The notes under the pieces: model-generated
What the model was told of the DNA's origin: nothing
What the model saw: the letters and a program-made list of their open reading frames with translations, nothing else
Database searches by the model: none
Translations under genes and position numbers: made by a program
Assembly: GCA_017165825.1 (NCBI GenBank)
Contig: CM029387.1
Span: 12,516,798-12,580,797 of the forward strand
Origin: Hepsetus odoe
Taxonomy: Eukaryota; Chordata; Actinopteri; Characiformes; Hepsetidae
DNA: 64,000 nucleotides
Direction of reading: 5' to 3'
Shown here: one piece after another, positions 1 to 12,324 of the stretch
How positions within the stretch are numbered: position 1 is the first letter of the stretch
How the letters are laid out: each line of letters starts with the position of its first letter

Positions 1-3000
1 GGTGTGGTCTGCTGCCGTAGATGTTTGTCCATAGAGGCCTGAATGTTGGACACCATTTCCTGTAAGCGACGCCTCTGAGCTTCAATTGCTGCAGGCTCTA
101 GCTCCATCCCTCCACGCCCTTCACGGAGGGTGAGCACGCCTGGAGCCACACGTACAAGCTCCTCCCCTGACAATGCCAACCCCTCCCCCCGGACACTGCC
201 ACTCAGGTCCACCCCACTGCTGTGCTGTCGCCTGATTGGTCGATGCTCAAAAGGAGTAGATCCTAGTGAGTGACCTTTACCCTGGAAGGCAGTGACCGAC
301 TGCTCCTTCTTGCGCACTGCCCCCCCACTGCCCAGTTTAAGGCCATGGGCAGGACTACCCTCACGGCTGCGAGAGGAGGTTTCGGAGCAGAGCTGGGAAA
401 GGGCCTCCTGGATAAGGTCCTCTACATCAGGGCCCACAGGGAAATGGCCAGCAGCATCCACACACAGCTCCAAGCGCTCCTCTGCTGCATTGAACACAAA
501 TGTCTTCCCACTCAAGTGTGGAAGAGTGCAGTGCTTTCCATCCAACAGACCTGAATTCATAACAATTGTATAAATGCAGAAACAGATATTGTAACAAAAA
601 AAAAAACCTCAAAGTCAAGTAGCATGCAATTTGAGCAGGTAATCTTTTGTTATATATACTCTTTCAAAATTTGGTGTGCTAGGAAACCCAACAAGAAAAC
701 TACTCCTGAGCACATACCCTGATCAGCCAACAACTTATACCACCTACAGGTGAAGTGAATACTATTGATCATTTTGTTATAAAGGAAGCAAGTCCATGGT
801 CAGTTTTCAATGAGAATGGGCAGATGTAAGCATCTGAGCACGACTTCTACGCATTGTTTATCTAGGGAGGTGATGGCACCATGATGCACTATTGAAAGAA
901 GCTGGTGAGGGATGTTTGATGCTCTGGGCAATGTTCTGCTGGGAATCCTTGGGTCCTCACAGTAATGTCAATGTTACTTCGACAAGTAACACAAACCTAA
1001 ACATCACTGAAGACCAAGTTCACAACTTCATAGCAAAGATATTCCAATAGTAGCCTATTTCAGGAAAATAGTGTACCCTGTCACACTGCAAAAATTGTGT
1101 TTAATGGTTTCCATTTTCCCTAGACCTCACCTCAAAATGTACAGAACTTCAGTGATCTGCTGGTCGCGTTATGATAGGAGCAGATATCAAACTAGATTTT
1201 CATAAGGCTTGTGGAGGTCATGCATTTTTTGGCAGCACATGGGGGACCTACACAATAATAAATAGGTGGTTTTCATTTTAATGGCTGATTGGTGCACCTA
1301 AAACTTACAGTTGAATCTTTCAAAAGACAATTAGGTAATAAATATTTATTTGGATGCTGCAGTGGAAATATAGCTTAGAACTTTTCAACTGTAGTTGTAA
1401 CATGTGGACCACTACATTGACAACCAAGGTGAATATGCAAGCAAATTATCTACATATTTGCTATACAAATCAGAATTTGGCCATTTGTAAATTGCAATCT
1501 GAACACCTAAATCTTAAAGGTCAGCCTAGCAAGCATTTATTATGGAACTGGATGACCCAGTTATGTTCAATAATGGACAGAGCTAATTTTCTGTGCTATA
1601 AAATACACTAACTAGTTAACAGTTCAGTTTATAGCATTCTGATTGTGAGGTTTTAAGAATGCTATATGGCCACTACTCTAAAACAATGTAGCACAGTTAC
1701 AGGATTAGGTGTCTTATCTATTTGGAATTAAGGAAGCAGTGAAAAGGTTAACACTGTATTATAATGTATATATTATATTATATATAAAAAAGAGAAACAG
1801 ATATATACCCATATCCTTCTTGACAATGTTGTAGAAGACTCCTCCTTGTTGAAACAAATGAGGCAACTTCTTGGCATATGACCAAACATCTTCACCTGAG
1901 AGAGTACAGGACATTATTAGTAACAATAGCAGGAGCATTATTAGTAACCATACTGAACCTGAGATTCAGAGGGTTGTTACCAGAAAGAAGGCATACATAA
2001 AAATAAAAAAAGATTTTTAGTTCAGATTATTTTGTGTATTGTTTGCTTGATTCTTTTGTTGTATTTTTGGTATGTGGGGGGGGTGTGAATGTGAACTGTG
2101 AAATGTTTACAAATTTCAAACTCAAAACAATCAGAAATCTTCTATTAAAATGTATAGAATTAGGTTTGTTCTATGTTGAGGGCACTTTTGTATTTCCATC
2201 TAGAAATTCATAAACTAAATAACATGTCTTAGGGTAACCAAACCATTGCCTCTGGCTGTTTATGTATATTACACCATAAACTATGTATCCCACATATGCA
2301 TGAAAGGCCAAGTGGTTAGGGACTAGCCCCAGGATCGAAAGGTCATGGGTCCGAATCCCAGACCAGTAGGTTACCCTACAGTCCCCATCACCACTGGACA
2401 TAGCTGCCCCCTGGCCATAGCTGTGCAGGCTGAACCTGATCACTGGATTGTTAATCCTGTATTTATTGCAAATAAAAAACGACCCTCTTAGTCCTTAGCC
2501 GTTTAATTGTTCTTGTGAGGTTTATTTCATTCCTTATAAGTAAGCCAAGTTAAACATCATTTTAAGGTCAGATATTTTGTAGGACCAATTTTAAAAATTA
2601 AGCATCCTAGTCACAGCCACTGTGAATGACCATGAACCTAATGGTAGAGGTTAGTTATCATTGTTTCAGTCCAAGGTCAATAAAGACCACAGCACATGTA
2701 CTGTATACTTTAAAACTAGTTTAAATACATGTACTTCTTGATATTCTGCTTTTAGAAATACAATATTAATAGGTTTATTTCAGAGTGTACTGTCACTTAT
2801 ATCAGGAAGTGGACCTTACCCATGAGTGTTGCTAGGAGACAGAGTGATGACATCTCCAGGTCGATGTTGTCCTGCATCTCTCGACTACTGGTCCTTCTGA
2901 GTCGAGGTTCTGTTAGGGTATGAGTGTGTGCATCTGATGTGTTTGTTTCAGGCCCAAAAAGTGTTGATGTGTCTGGGCCTTTCACCTTCAGCACTTCCAC

Positions 3001-5445
3001 AGTGATGCGGTCTCCATGCTGCAAGGCAACGGGCAGGTCTTGCTGCTCAGCTGGTGGAGGAGGAAGCTCTCTAGGAGGAAAGCCATGCCGGATGCACTGC
3101 TGATGGGGTTGCAGGTTAAGGGCCTGGGCAATAGCTGCTTGCAGTTCTGCATATGTGGTGTGGGCCTGCAGTTGTAGCATCGCTTGCTGCCCATCACTTG
3201 TTGTCACACGAATTTTCTTCTCACCATTGATGGGTGGGGCTTTTGTGGGGGTGGGTGGAGCTGAGGATGAAGAAGATGAGGCTGGGGAGGCTGGGCGTGG
3301 CTCCGCATTCTGGCCTTGCATGCGCAGCCGTTGTGTGCGTCTGCGTTGGGAAAGAGCTGCCTGTTCACTGATACTATGCTGTAGACTTCTTTCAGCTCGG
3401 CTCATTAACAACTCCTCTTTGTGCAGCGTGCGGCCCTTCTGACCTGTAAGGATGATCTTTGTGGGGGGGTTTGCATCTGACACCACTACCTCTCCACTGC
3501 CCTGTCCTTGACCCTGCATGTGAGCGCCCTCTATGGCCACAGGGTGATACTCATCTGGATTTTTCTTTGCTGTGTGATGAAGAATGGTGTTCACCACTTT
3601 CTGCACCAGAATTTCACTGCCAAACTCTCCAGGGAAGTGCTTAGTGACAAGGCGCATTGCTACCTCATAGACATTGCTGTTCAGTGCTAGTTCTGGCTCA
3701 TACTGGAACCAGTAAACAGTTTCTCTGACTACACGCCCCCCCCACTCCAGTGTAATCGGAAATGCCTCTGGCAAGTTATCATACTCCTTCCCCTCCCAAT
3801 AATGCTTAAAGCCACAGCCACACTTCCCTCCCTGCGAACGTGTGGTAGTGCGGTCCCCATCAAGGTATACTACTGATCCATCACCACGGACGTGCCGCAC
3901 CGAGGTTCCATGGCACCACGTGCAGGTGGAGAGTGAGCTGAGTTTGTAATCAGGCACCAGTGTGTCCCTCTCAGGGCAGTAGGAACACACTAAGTTGTTC
4001 AGGGGGAAGCTATAATTCTTGTCCCCACGGAGAGTTCCATGGGTGGATTTGGCAAGGTTATAAAGTTTCCCACCAGGTACCAACCACTCAGGGGGCACAT
4101 GGAGCTCAGACAGTGCATTGCAAATAAGGCAGCGATGCAGACGATTCTCTTGCACTGATTTCTTTGCTGCCTCTGTTACCTCTTCAGGCTGGATTCCGAT
4201 CACCCCTGTACGACGGTAAAGATACTGGTGAACATCAGCCACGAGTGCAGGGTGGATACCATGCTTCTCCATAAAGACACCTTCCATGGCACTAACTAGG
4301 CGTAGCAGATATTTCTCCTGCAGACTTCGGTCACCCCCAATCATGCATCCTCCACAGGGTTCCAGACTCACATACCTGCGAATAAGCTCCTGTGGAACAC
4401 CCCAAGCTTTGGGCAATAGTGCTGCAGGCAGCTGGGGCAGTGGCATGCCCTTAATGCCCACCAAAGGGAGGTAGTGGTTCCTGCCTGAGCTGCTCCAGGC
4501 GATGCAGATGGGCTTGTTGAGGGAGCCATCCTTTCCCTGGCACTGCTCTTCAGGTACTAGGCCTGGAAGAAACGTGGCTGAGTAGTCACCTGAGCTTCGC
4601 ATGCCGCTTAGAGAGTCCAGGAGGATTATAGGACGGTGCAGCACATTCGCCAAGCCAAATATATGTATGTTTCTCAAGCCGAGAGGAACGCCCTCTGGGG
4701 GGACAAATAAAGGGTCGCATTCATTAATGATGTCCTCCCACTCAGCCGTGTCAATGAAGTCTTGGAAGAGAGCCTTGTAGCGGTCCAGATTCTGCTTGAA
4801 ATGGAGTTTGAGGTTTTCTCTTAGTGCATGCCAGAACAGTTCACGACCCACCAACGCCCTTGAAACAGCATGGACCAGGCAGTGGCCGTCCCCGTCCACA
4901 TGAACGGGAATGAGACATTCTTTGTTGTTATTGGCTTTCTTGATCTCCTCTAAAGTATCGTGGAGGTATATAAGGCTGCCGGATCTGTCCTTACCATAAC
5001 CAACTGTGGATACGTGCTCCTGCTCGATGAGAAAGGCCCTACCGCCCAGCAGCGAGCAATCGAAGATCTCGCCCTGGTTCATCTCCCGGAGTAGTTTAGC
5101 TTTGCTTGTCAGTTTGTCCATCCCGTAGCGGGTGAGAATTGGTGACAGCAGCTTGCAGTGGTAGTTGGACAGCCCCATCACTTTGACCAGCTCCGTACCC
5201 TTCTTTGGAGCACCCGTAACGCCGAGTAAGGCATTTCTCAGTAAATTATGAAGCACGACATCTGGGTCGGTCACTTCTTCCACATTTAAAAGGTTCTTCT
5301 GTTCGTGCCGTTGGCCGCACTCGGTGCATTCGATGCTGATTGAGCCATAAGCAGGAAAGAACAGCTTCGCCTGGCATTTCGAATCTGGACAGATACCTGA
5401 TAAAACTCGCTTGTCTCTTTTCTTTGTGCCTTGTACTGACGACAT
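1..5445 (-). CDS. vcpip1: VCPIP1, OTU-family deubiquitinase of the p97/VCP-p47 pathway (3' end beyond window)
   Basis: Three coding exons join in frame: 5445-2820, 1895-1809 (87 nt) and 550 to the left edge. Donors are GTAAGG and GTATAT, acceptors end in CAG, and both junctions split a Gly codon. About 1,088 residues are visible; the human protein is about 1,220, so the C-terminus lies outside. In order: a CxnC zinc-ribbon-like start (C19, C24, C40, C43), an OTU domain with DGDGHCLVHAVSRAL (catalytic Cys about 189, His about 324 in HYLPLV), cysteine pairs around 439-545, a Ser/Pro linker around 715-740, then a UBX-like fold around 743-820. The last exon encodes a charged, partly helical tail. 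The family removes ubiquitin chains during p97/p47-driven Golgi and ER reassembly after mitosis and acts in DNA-protein crosslink repair. The ATG at 5445 fits the family N-terminus. No break was seen. Confidence 0.95.
718..1302 (+). mobile_element. Decayed DNA transposon in VCPIP1 intron 2
   Basis: The ends form an imperfect inverted repeat: ATCAGCCA..ACCACCT near 722-750, and its complement AGGTGG..ATGGCTGATTGG near 1264-1294. The interior resembles decayed transposase coding sequence of a widespread fish DNA transposon (probably Tc1/mariner-related), including a GGGAATCCTTGGGTCCT stretch. No open frame survives. The rest of the intron (551-717 and 1303-1808) shows nothing recognisable. Confidence 0.6.
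2300..2445 (+). mobile_element. tRNA-derived SINE, degenerate, in VCPIP1 intron 1
   Basis: A-box-like GGCCAAGTGGTTAGGG and B-box-like GGGTCCGAATCCC are spaced as in a tRNA promoter. They are followed by the CAGTAGGTTACCCT body shared with the other SINE copies in this window. It is a diverged, truncated copy within the 1896-2819 intron. Confidence 0.7.
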
Positions 5446-5640
5446 GTTTATGGGTGATTATTCAGCGTCCTAACAGTTTATAAAACCATTATAATCTCAC
5501 CCTGCGATTGGTTTAACCATCACTTGTTATTTACCCGCAGAGGACAACACGGAAGCTTTTTTTTTCCAGCGATCTGTTTTAGAACGAAATAGAGATAAAT
5601 AAAAAAATAAAAAAACGAAGGAAGCCGGAAATTGTAGTTT
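5446..5640 (-). promoter_or_regulatory. VCPIP1 5' flank, probable promoter region
   Basis: This is the sequence directly upstream of the VCPIP1 start codon. It should contain the 5' UTR and core promoter, but I see no clear TATA box and cannot place the start site. From 5640 to about 6600 the sequence is AT-rich, with a short GATA/GACA tandem run near 5954-5982 and no recognisable gene. Confidence 0.35.
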
Positions 5641-6628
5641 AGCAATGAAATTAAATGATATCCTCAACAACACAATATTTCTTATTTCCACTTACAATAA
5701 CATGCACTACTACTGCTGCTATTTTCTCCTTCTTTTGCTGCAAGTTACTTTACCTTAATACAAAAAACAAGTATTTTTTTAACGAAAGTGATACTTTTAT
5801 ACACTACAATAACCAGAATGCAAAGCAGCAGAAAAGCTCAGGCAGCGTTCGCAAAACTGACCCCTGTGAAAATTCAAAATAAAAGAATGTCTAAAAAACA
5901 TGGACTAACAAATTACAACACATGAACGGATTCATATTGTGTAGATAATTTTAGATACATAGATAGATAGACAGACAGATGTATTTATTTTACATGAATC
6001 AAAAATAAATTTGATATACTGAATTATATATGTAACATCAACAATAATATAATCATTATAATTTGCTGTAATAATTGCAGCAACAATATAATCATACTTT
6101 ACAATCCTTTTAAATATTATTGATTTTTATGGATAAAGATAATTTTAGAAATAAAGTAAAACACACCTTGGCAGCATATAGTACACATGGAATCAATCTA
6201 TGGTTAAAATTATGTACAGCAAAGAATTCTATGGTGTATTTAAGGTGTGCCAGGGTACAAATCACAGAGTACAAAAACAGCTTCCAACGATTTCATGTAG
6301 TTTGTGTAAGTACTGTAGTGTTTGCTCTAAAGACAGTAACATATGACCATTTGGAAAAGAAAAATTTAAATAATGTTAAAATATTGTTTGTAAAATAATA
6401 ATAGCATTAATGTTGAGTGTATATGTAAATGTATTAAGCCTATACAAACATCAGGATAAAGCAGTTTCACCAGGTTCTCCAAAAACAGTGAGCAATCTCC
6501 TAAGATTATGCTGATAATGCCTATCCTGCACTGAAAAATTCTGTAGTAAAGCACAGTAGGTCTTTTTCTTTCGGCTTATTTTTTTATTATTTTTTTTTTC
6601 TTAGTCTTTTTCTTTCGGCTGCTTCCGT

Positions 6629-7837
6629 TTAGGGGTCGCCACAGCGGATCAACTGTCTCCATTTCTTCCTGTCTTTTGCAAACCGCTGCTTCAAACCGAC
6701 CACCTGCATGTCCTCTCTCAACACATCCATGAACCTCCTCTTTGGTCTTCCTCTTCTCCTCTTTCCTGGCAGCTCCATCTTCAACATCCTCCTTCCAATA
6801 TAATCCTCGTCTCTCCTCTGCACATGTCCAAACCAACGCAACCTTGCTTCTCTAACTTTGTCTCCAAGTCGTCTAACCTGAGCTGTCCCTCTAATATACT
6901 CATTTCTAATCCTGTCCATCCTCGTCATACCCAACGAAAATCTCAGCATCTTTAACTCTGACACCTCCAGCTCTGCCTCCTGCCTTTTCGTCAGTGCCAC
7001 CGTCTCCAACCCATACAACATAGCTGGTCTCACTACTGTCCTGTAAACCTTCCCTTTTACTCTAGCTGGTACGCGTCTGTCACAAATCACTCCAGCCACT
7101 CTTCTCCACCTATTGCAACCAGCCTGCACTCTCTTCTTCACCTCTCTTCCACACTCGCCATTACACTGAACTGTTGATCCCAAGTATTTAAACTCCTCCA
7201 CCTTTGTTACCTCCACTCCCTGCATCCTAACCACGCCACGTTCCTCCCTTTCATTCACACTCATGTGTTCTGTCTTTGCCCTACTCACTTTCATTCCTCT
7301 CCTCTCAAGAGCATATCTCCATTTCTCCAGGTTCTCCTCACGCTGCTCCCTACTCTCACTACAGATCACAATATCATCAGCAAACATCATCGTCCACGGA
7401 GACTCCTGTCTAACCTCATCCGTCAACCTGTCCATTACTATTGCAAACAAGAATGGGCTCAGTGCTGATCCTTGATGTAATCCAACATCTACCTTAAATG
7501 CATCCGTCACTCCCACTGCAGATCTCACCACTGTTACACTGTCATCATACATATCCTGAACTACTCTCACATACTTCTCTGTAACACCAGACTTCCTCAT
7601 ACAAAACCACAACTCCTCTCTAGGCACCCTGTCATATGCTTTCTCCAAATCCACAAAGGCACAATGCAGCTCCTTCTGACCTTCTCTGTACTTCTCCATC
7701 AACACCCTCAGAGCAAACATTGCATCTATGGTGCACTTTCTCGGCATAAAACCATACTGCTGTTCACTGATCCTCACCTCTTTTCTTAACCGAGCTTCCA
7801 CTACTCTTTCCCATAACTTCATGGTGTGGCTGATCAA
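6629..7837 (-). CDS. RTE LINE ORF, catalytic RT domain and C-terminus
   Basis: This is the continuation of the RTE polyprotein beyond the SINE. It includes the DLEKAYD motif, QGSALSPFLF, the catalytic FADD box and the C-terminal zinc-knuckle-free region ending ..LIRCGDP. The first Met is internal and is a consequence of the SINE split, not a real start. Confidence 0.8.
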   Translation of the reverse strand: MISHTMKLWERVVEARLRKEVRISEQQYGFMPRKCTIDAMFALRVLMEKYREGQKELHCAFVDLEKAYDRVPREELWFCMRKSGVTEKYVRVVQDMYDDSVTVVRSAVGVTDAFKVDVGLHQGSALSPFLFAIVMDRLTDEVRQESPWTMMFADDIVICSESREQREENLEKWRYALERRGMKVSRAKTEHMSVNEREERGVVRMQGVEVTKVEEFKYLGSTVQCNGECGREVKKRVQAGCNRWRRVAGVICDRRVPARVKGKVYRTVVRPAMLYGLETVALTKRQEAELEVSELKMLRFSLGMTRMDRIRNEYIRGTAQVRRLGDKVREARLRWFGHVQRRDEDYIGRRMLKMELPGKRRRGRPKRRFMDVLREDMQVVGLKQRFAKDRKKWRQLIRCGDP

Positions 7838-7844
7838 CTTTATC

Positions 7845-7979
7845 CCTCTAGCCCGGGGAGCAGTGACGGGGACGGTACCTTGCTCAGGGGTACCTCAGGG
7901 TAACCTACTTGTGAGGGAATCGAACCCAAAATCTTCCGATGCAGGGCCAACTCCCTAACCACTAGGCCACCGCTGCCCT
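7845..7979 (-). mobile_element. tRNA-derived SINE inside RTE copy 1
   Basis: On the minus strand it starts with GGGCAGCGGTGGCCTAGTGG (exact A box), then a B-box TCGAATCC-like stretch, and ends with the CCGTCCCCGTCACTGC body. Comparison with RTE copy 3 at about 21,100 shows the empty site. The flanks carry about 11 bp of related sequence (AGAAAGCTAAA versus AGAGGGATAAA), consistent with a decayed target duplication. Confidence 0.85.
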
Positions 7980-7980
7980 T

Positions 7981-9807
7981 TAGCTTTCTATAGTTACTAC
8001 AGCTCTGTGCATCACCCTTATTCTTGAAGATCGGTACCAGTACACTTCGTCTCCACTCCTCAGGCATCTTCTCACTTGCTAAGATTGTGTTAAACAATCT
8101 GGTCAGAAACTCAACTGCCATCTCCCCTAAACATCTCCATGCTTCCACTGGTATGTCATCCGGTCCAACAGCCTTTCCATTCTTCATCCTCTTCATCGCT
8201 GCCCTTACTTCCATCTTGTTTATTTGCTGCACTTCCTGGTTAACTCTTCTCACATCATCCAGTCTTCTCTCTCTCACATTTTCTTCATTCATCAGCTTAT
8301 CAAAGTATTCCTTCCATCTGCTCAACACGCTCTGTTCACCTGTGAGTACGTTACCATTTCTATCTTTAATCGTCCTGACCTGTAGCACATCTTTCCCAGA
8401 TCTGTCTCTCTGTCTAGCCAATCGGTAAAGGTCCTTTTCTCCCTCTTTACTGTCCAACCTCTCATACAATTCAGCAAACACCTTATCTTTGGCCTTCACC
8501 ACTGCTTTCTTTGCCCTGCGGTTCATCTCCTTGTACACCTGTCTACTTCCTTCATCTCTCTGTATGTCCCATGTCTTCTTTGCCTCCCTCTTCTTTTGAC
8601 TACACTCCTGGACTTCTTGGTTCCACCACCAGGTCTCCTTATCCTCTTTCTTCCTTCTGGATGTCACACCAAGTACATTTCTAGCCGTCTGCCTGATCAC
8701 TTCTGCAGTAGTTTCCCAGCAATCCGGAAGCTCTTCGACACCTCCCAGTGCCCGTGTTAACTCCTGCCTGAATTCCACCTTACAGTCCTCCTCCTTCAGC
8801 TTCCACCACTTGATCCTCGACTCTGCCCTCACTTTCCTCCTCTTCTTGACCTCCAAGGTCATCCTACAGACCACCATCCTATGCTGTTTAGCTACACTCT
8901 CCCCTGTCACTACTTTGCAGTCTCTGATCTCTTTCAAACTGACCCTCCTGCAAAGAATATAATCCACCTGTGAGCATCTTCCTCCACTCTTATAGGTCAC
9001 CCTGTGCTCCTCCCTCTTCTTAAAATAAGTATTAACTACAGCCATTTCCATCCTTTTTGCAAAATCTACAACCATCTGACCTTCAGCATTCCTCTCCTTG
9101 AGACCATGCCTACCCATCACCTCCTCATCACCTCTGTTCCCTTCACCAACATGACCATTAAAATCTGCACCAATCATCACTCTCTCTCCCCTGGGTGCAC
9201 TCTCTATCACTTCATTTAACTCACTCCAGAATTTTTCCTTCTCTTTCATCTTACAACCAACTTGTGGAGCATAAGCACTAACAACATTCATTATCACACC
9301 TTCAACTTCCAGCTTCAAACTCATCACCCTCCCTGAAACCCTCTTCACTTCCAAAACACTCTCCGCATACTCTTCCTTCAGGATAACACCTACTCCATTC
9401 CTCCTTCTATCCACACCATGGTAGAACAGTTTAAACCCCCCTCCAATACACCTGGCCTTACTACCTTTCCATCTAGTCTCTTGCACACACAAAATGTCAA
9501 CCTTCCTTCTCTCCATCATATCAGCTAATTCTCTTATTTTTCCCCCTTTACCAGTCATGCTGCCAACATTCAAAGTCCCTACTCTCACTTCCACTCTCCT
9601 CTCCTTCTCCCTCTGGACATGACTTCCTCCTCTTCTTCTTCTTTGGCCAACAGTAGTCCAATTTCCACCAGCACCCTGTAGGCTAACAGCACTGATCGTT
9701 GTTAACCCGGGCCTCGACCGATCCAGTATGGAATTCTGTATCGTTGTCCGCATATTGACTTGGCAAAGTTTTACACCGGATGCCCTTCCTGATGTAACCC
9801 TCCCCAT
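7981..9807 (-). CDS. RTE LINE ORF, endonuclease and N-terminal RT part
   Basis: This open frame covers the EEP endonuclease domain (about residues 80-310 of the reading frame) and the start of the reverse transcriptase up to the NYR motif. There the SINE insertion begins; the frame reads into the SINE and stops at 7840. The protein would nick genomic DNA and prime reverse transcription. Because of the SINE it can no longer make full-length protein. Confidence 0.8.
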
Positions 9808-9872
9808 TTACCCGGGCTTGGGACCGGCACGAAGAAATACACTGGCTTGTGCATCCCTAGTGGCTGGGTTAC

Positions 9873-10871
9873 AATAGGATCACCTAGTAAATTATTATAA
9901 ATTATATTATACCATACATAGAGTGGGGCATCAAGCATAGTTGGTTAGGACTGGCATTAATAACAGTATTATCTCTTTGTGTCCATGTGTGGAATAATGA
10001 CAAGCAAAGCCCCAAGCCCCACCTTGCAGAATCCATGCCTAACCAGATCAGAACTGTTTTGGTAAAACAAAAGCAACTATACAATGGTATAGACAGATGG
10101 TTTAAATGCTGTGTGTGTGTTAGTGTGAGTGTCTGGGCGCACACACGCATCTTTAAATCAAGAAACAGCCAAAAGCGTGAGCAAAATTTTAAGTGTATTC
10201 ATAAGAAAGGACATGGGATGTTAAATTATTATACAGCACTTTAACATGTCAGACACAAAACAGAGCAGAGAAACCTTTAACAGCAATAGTATTGTTGATA
10301 AAGACTTGAAAAAGCATCTGAAGGTAGTATGAGGTATGCAGTTAACACAATGTGTACATGACCTTTTTTATTATTTATTTTCTAAACATCGTAACAATAG
10401 GATTTCAAAAGAGTCCTGTTAAGCTCTTTAAAAAAAATTTTCCATTTATTTGTTAGGGTCTTAAGAATGAGAAATTATTTCTTCTACACATGTGTAAGGA
10501 ACCTTTACTTTATCTAGTATTTCTTCACACTTAAAAAAGTCTTCATTGATATATCTCAATTAAAAATATGTCACTTTAAGAACTGTCCCATGGAAACTAG
10601 AGAAGTGTATCTTCTAGACTTTAAAGATTAAAAAAATCAGTCTTCAAAGAACTTTTTGGACTCTTTAACTTTTTTTTAATGATTCAGTTGAAGAACCAGT
10701 ATAGTTCTTTGAAAAATTATTTTTGTAAAACAACAAAAAAAATGTCTTTGAAGAACATTTCCACTAAAATGTTTTCCAAGCATTTAAAGAACAAGCTTTT
10801 TAAACTTTTAAAAGTTTTCATGCTCAAACTTCTGAAAGGCGGATCCCCTTCCAGGTGGATTATGTGGTTGA
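9873..10871. other. Intergenic stretch between RTE copy 1 and the 3' end of GBP A
   Basis: AT-rich sequence with a short GT-rich run near 10,110. I see no gene or classifiable repeat. Confidence 0.4.
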
Positions 10872-11897
10872 TCATAGCCATCGTGACAGTAAGGAAGCAC
10901 CAAATCCAAAAGCTTTGGAGACAAAGCCAGGTAGGAAGAGTCCTGCAGCCATACCAACAGTGTCCACCACCTTACTAAGTGTAGAGCGCTTTGACTCGTC
11001 ATTGTTCTTCATCTCATCCTTCAGGTTGTCAATCTCTTCTTGCATCTTATTAGCTATTTCCTGAAAGCCCTCGTCCAACAGAGCTTGCTGCTCCTGACAC
11101 ATATACAAGTTTACAGTTTTACATATACAGTTTGAAAAAATGATATTGCATAGATACATTTTTTATTTTGTTAAATATCTGTTAACATGCAATTCACTTC
11201 ACTGATAAAGAGGTTTTTTTTGTTTGTTTTTTTTTTTTTAAATACACAATATACACCTTACCAATTCCCAAAGAAACCTATCAACATGCAGCACTTCAAG
11301 AAAAATTTTTAACATATGAAATGTTCTTATTGACATAGAGTAGGTACAAACAGGGCAATTTGTTTTCCATATTCACTTTTTTTTTTACCTCCAGTTACAT
11401 AAAATGCCTTTTCAATTTCATTAATTAATTCATGAATGTTTACTGTTTCACAGGTTGCCCAAACAAATCAGAATGGAATACTTTAATCCAGATTTCTTTG
11501 TTACATTTCTTGAGCTCAGCAGAGGAAACAAGGCTAATTATGTCTTCTCAGACTCTTGGCAAGTATGGCATCACTGGAGATTAAATGGAGAAGTACATTT
11601 TTTTACCTTAATACCATAAAACCATAACCTAATGTTTTACAATAGAAAAATACTTTTGGGGTCAATGTAACTAGTAAATGCAACTTTAAAAAGCTGCATG
11701 GAAAATAATTCATTTGTATTTCCTAATTATTCCTTTCCTGTATATCCATCATTACAATTAATAATCTAAATAATCTAAAAAAAAAATGTGTGTTTCTATG
11801 AAATGTTTATATAACATTTTTATATTACACTGAAGCATGAATACCTTTACATTCTGTACTCTGATTGTAGGTGTTCTTATAAGTAAAAGAAGCTGGA

Positions 11898-12140
11898 TCA
11901 AATGCTCTCTATATTTACTGTAAGACACTTTTCTGTTTTTCTTACTTTGAGTTTGGCCCTCAGCACTCTTTCATTATCATCCTTTGCTCTTTCTCTCTCT
12001 CTTTCCATGCGTTCCAGCAATTGATTCACATGCTGCTCATAGGTTTTCTTCTGGTCAATGAACATTTGCTCCTGCAGCTGATTTAGTTCTTTTAAAGCTT
12101 TCTGTTTCTGTTCTACAGCCTCTCTATGCATGCGCTCCAC
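11898..12140 (-). CDS. GBP A exon 9, coiled-coil part of the helical domain
   Basis: The exon proper is 12139-11946 (194 nt, the family's usual length for this exon) and encodes a highly charged helix (REAVEQKQKALKELNQLQEQ..). It is listed separately because it is fully open, unlike exons 4-7 of the same gene. Acceptor CTCTTAG and donor GTAAG are intact. Confidence 0.7.
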   Translation of the reverse strand: MERMHREAVEQKQKALKELNQLQEQMFIDQKKTYEQHVNQLLERMERERERAKDDNERVLRAKLKVRKTEKCLTVNIESI

Positions 12141-12324
12141 TAAGAGAATGACAGTAAAAAAACATTAACACACAATGTATTCATGCTCAGATACATGCAT
12201 ATTACAGAAATAAAATGTATACACACTGAAAATCTTTCTTTCATGATATCTGTGTGTAAAAAAAAAAAAAAAAAGGTTTGGGCATATCAGTATTGCAAAA
12301 CAAATAATTATAGCAATAGCAATT

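Larger units (their letters stand above)
6606..9872 (-). mobile_element. RTE-clade LINE, near full length (copy 1)
   Basis: The 5' end has the GGGATGCACAAGCCAGTG leader shared by four copies here, and the 3' end the GCTGTGGCGACCCCTAAA..AGCCGAAAG tail. It encodes an apurinic-type endonuclease (VGTLNVGSM, VQETRW, GADFNGHVG, SQVDYIL) followed by a reverse transcriptase (FVDLEKAYDRVPR, GLHQGSALSP, FADDIVI) and a C-terminal RWFGHVQRR region. One SINE (about 7845-7979) splits the RT. Otherwise the frames are largely open, so this is a fairly young copy. It lies between VCPIP1 and GBP A. Confidence 0.9.

Noticed and set aside
2300..2330. A tRNA gene, and similar A/B-box hits at 16.6, 18.9, 36.8 and 48.4 kb
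   Set aside because: A and B boxes are present but the sequences do not fold as tRNAs and are followed by shared SINE bodies.
7840..7980. The reading frame of the RTE ORF continuing through the SINE as a novel C-terminus
   Set aside because: The extra residues are translated SINE sequence; the empty site is seen in RTE copy 3.
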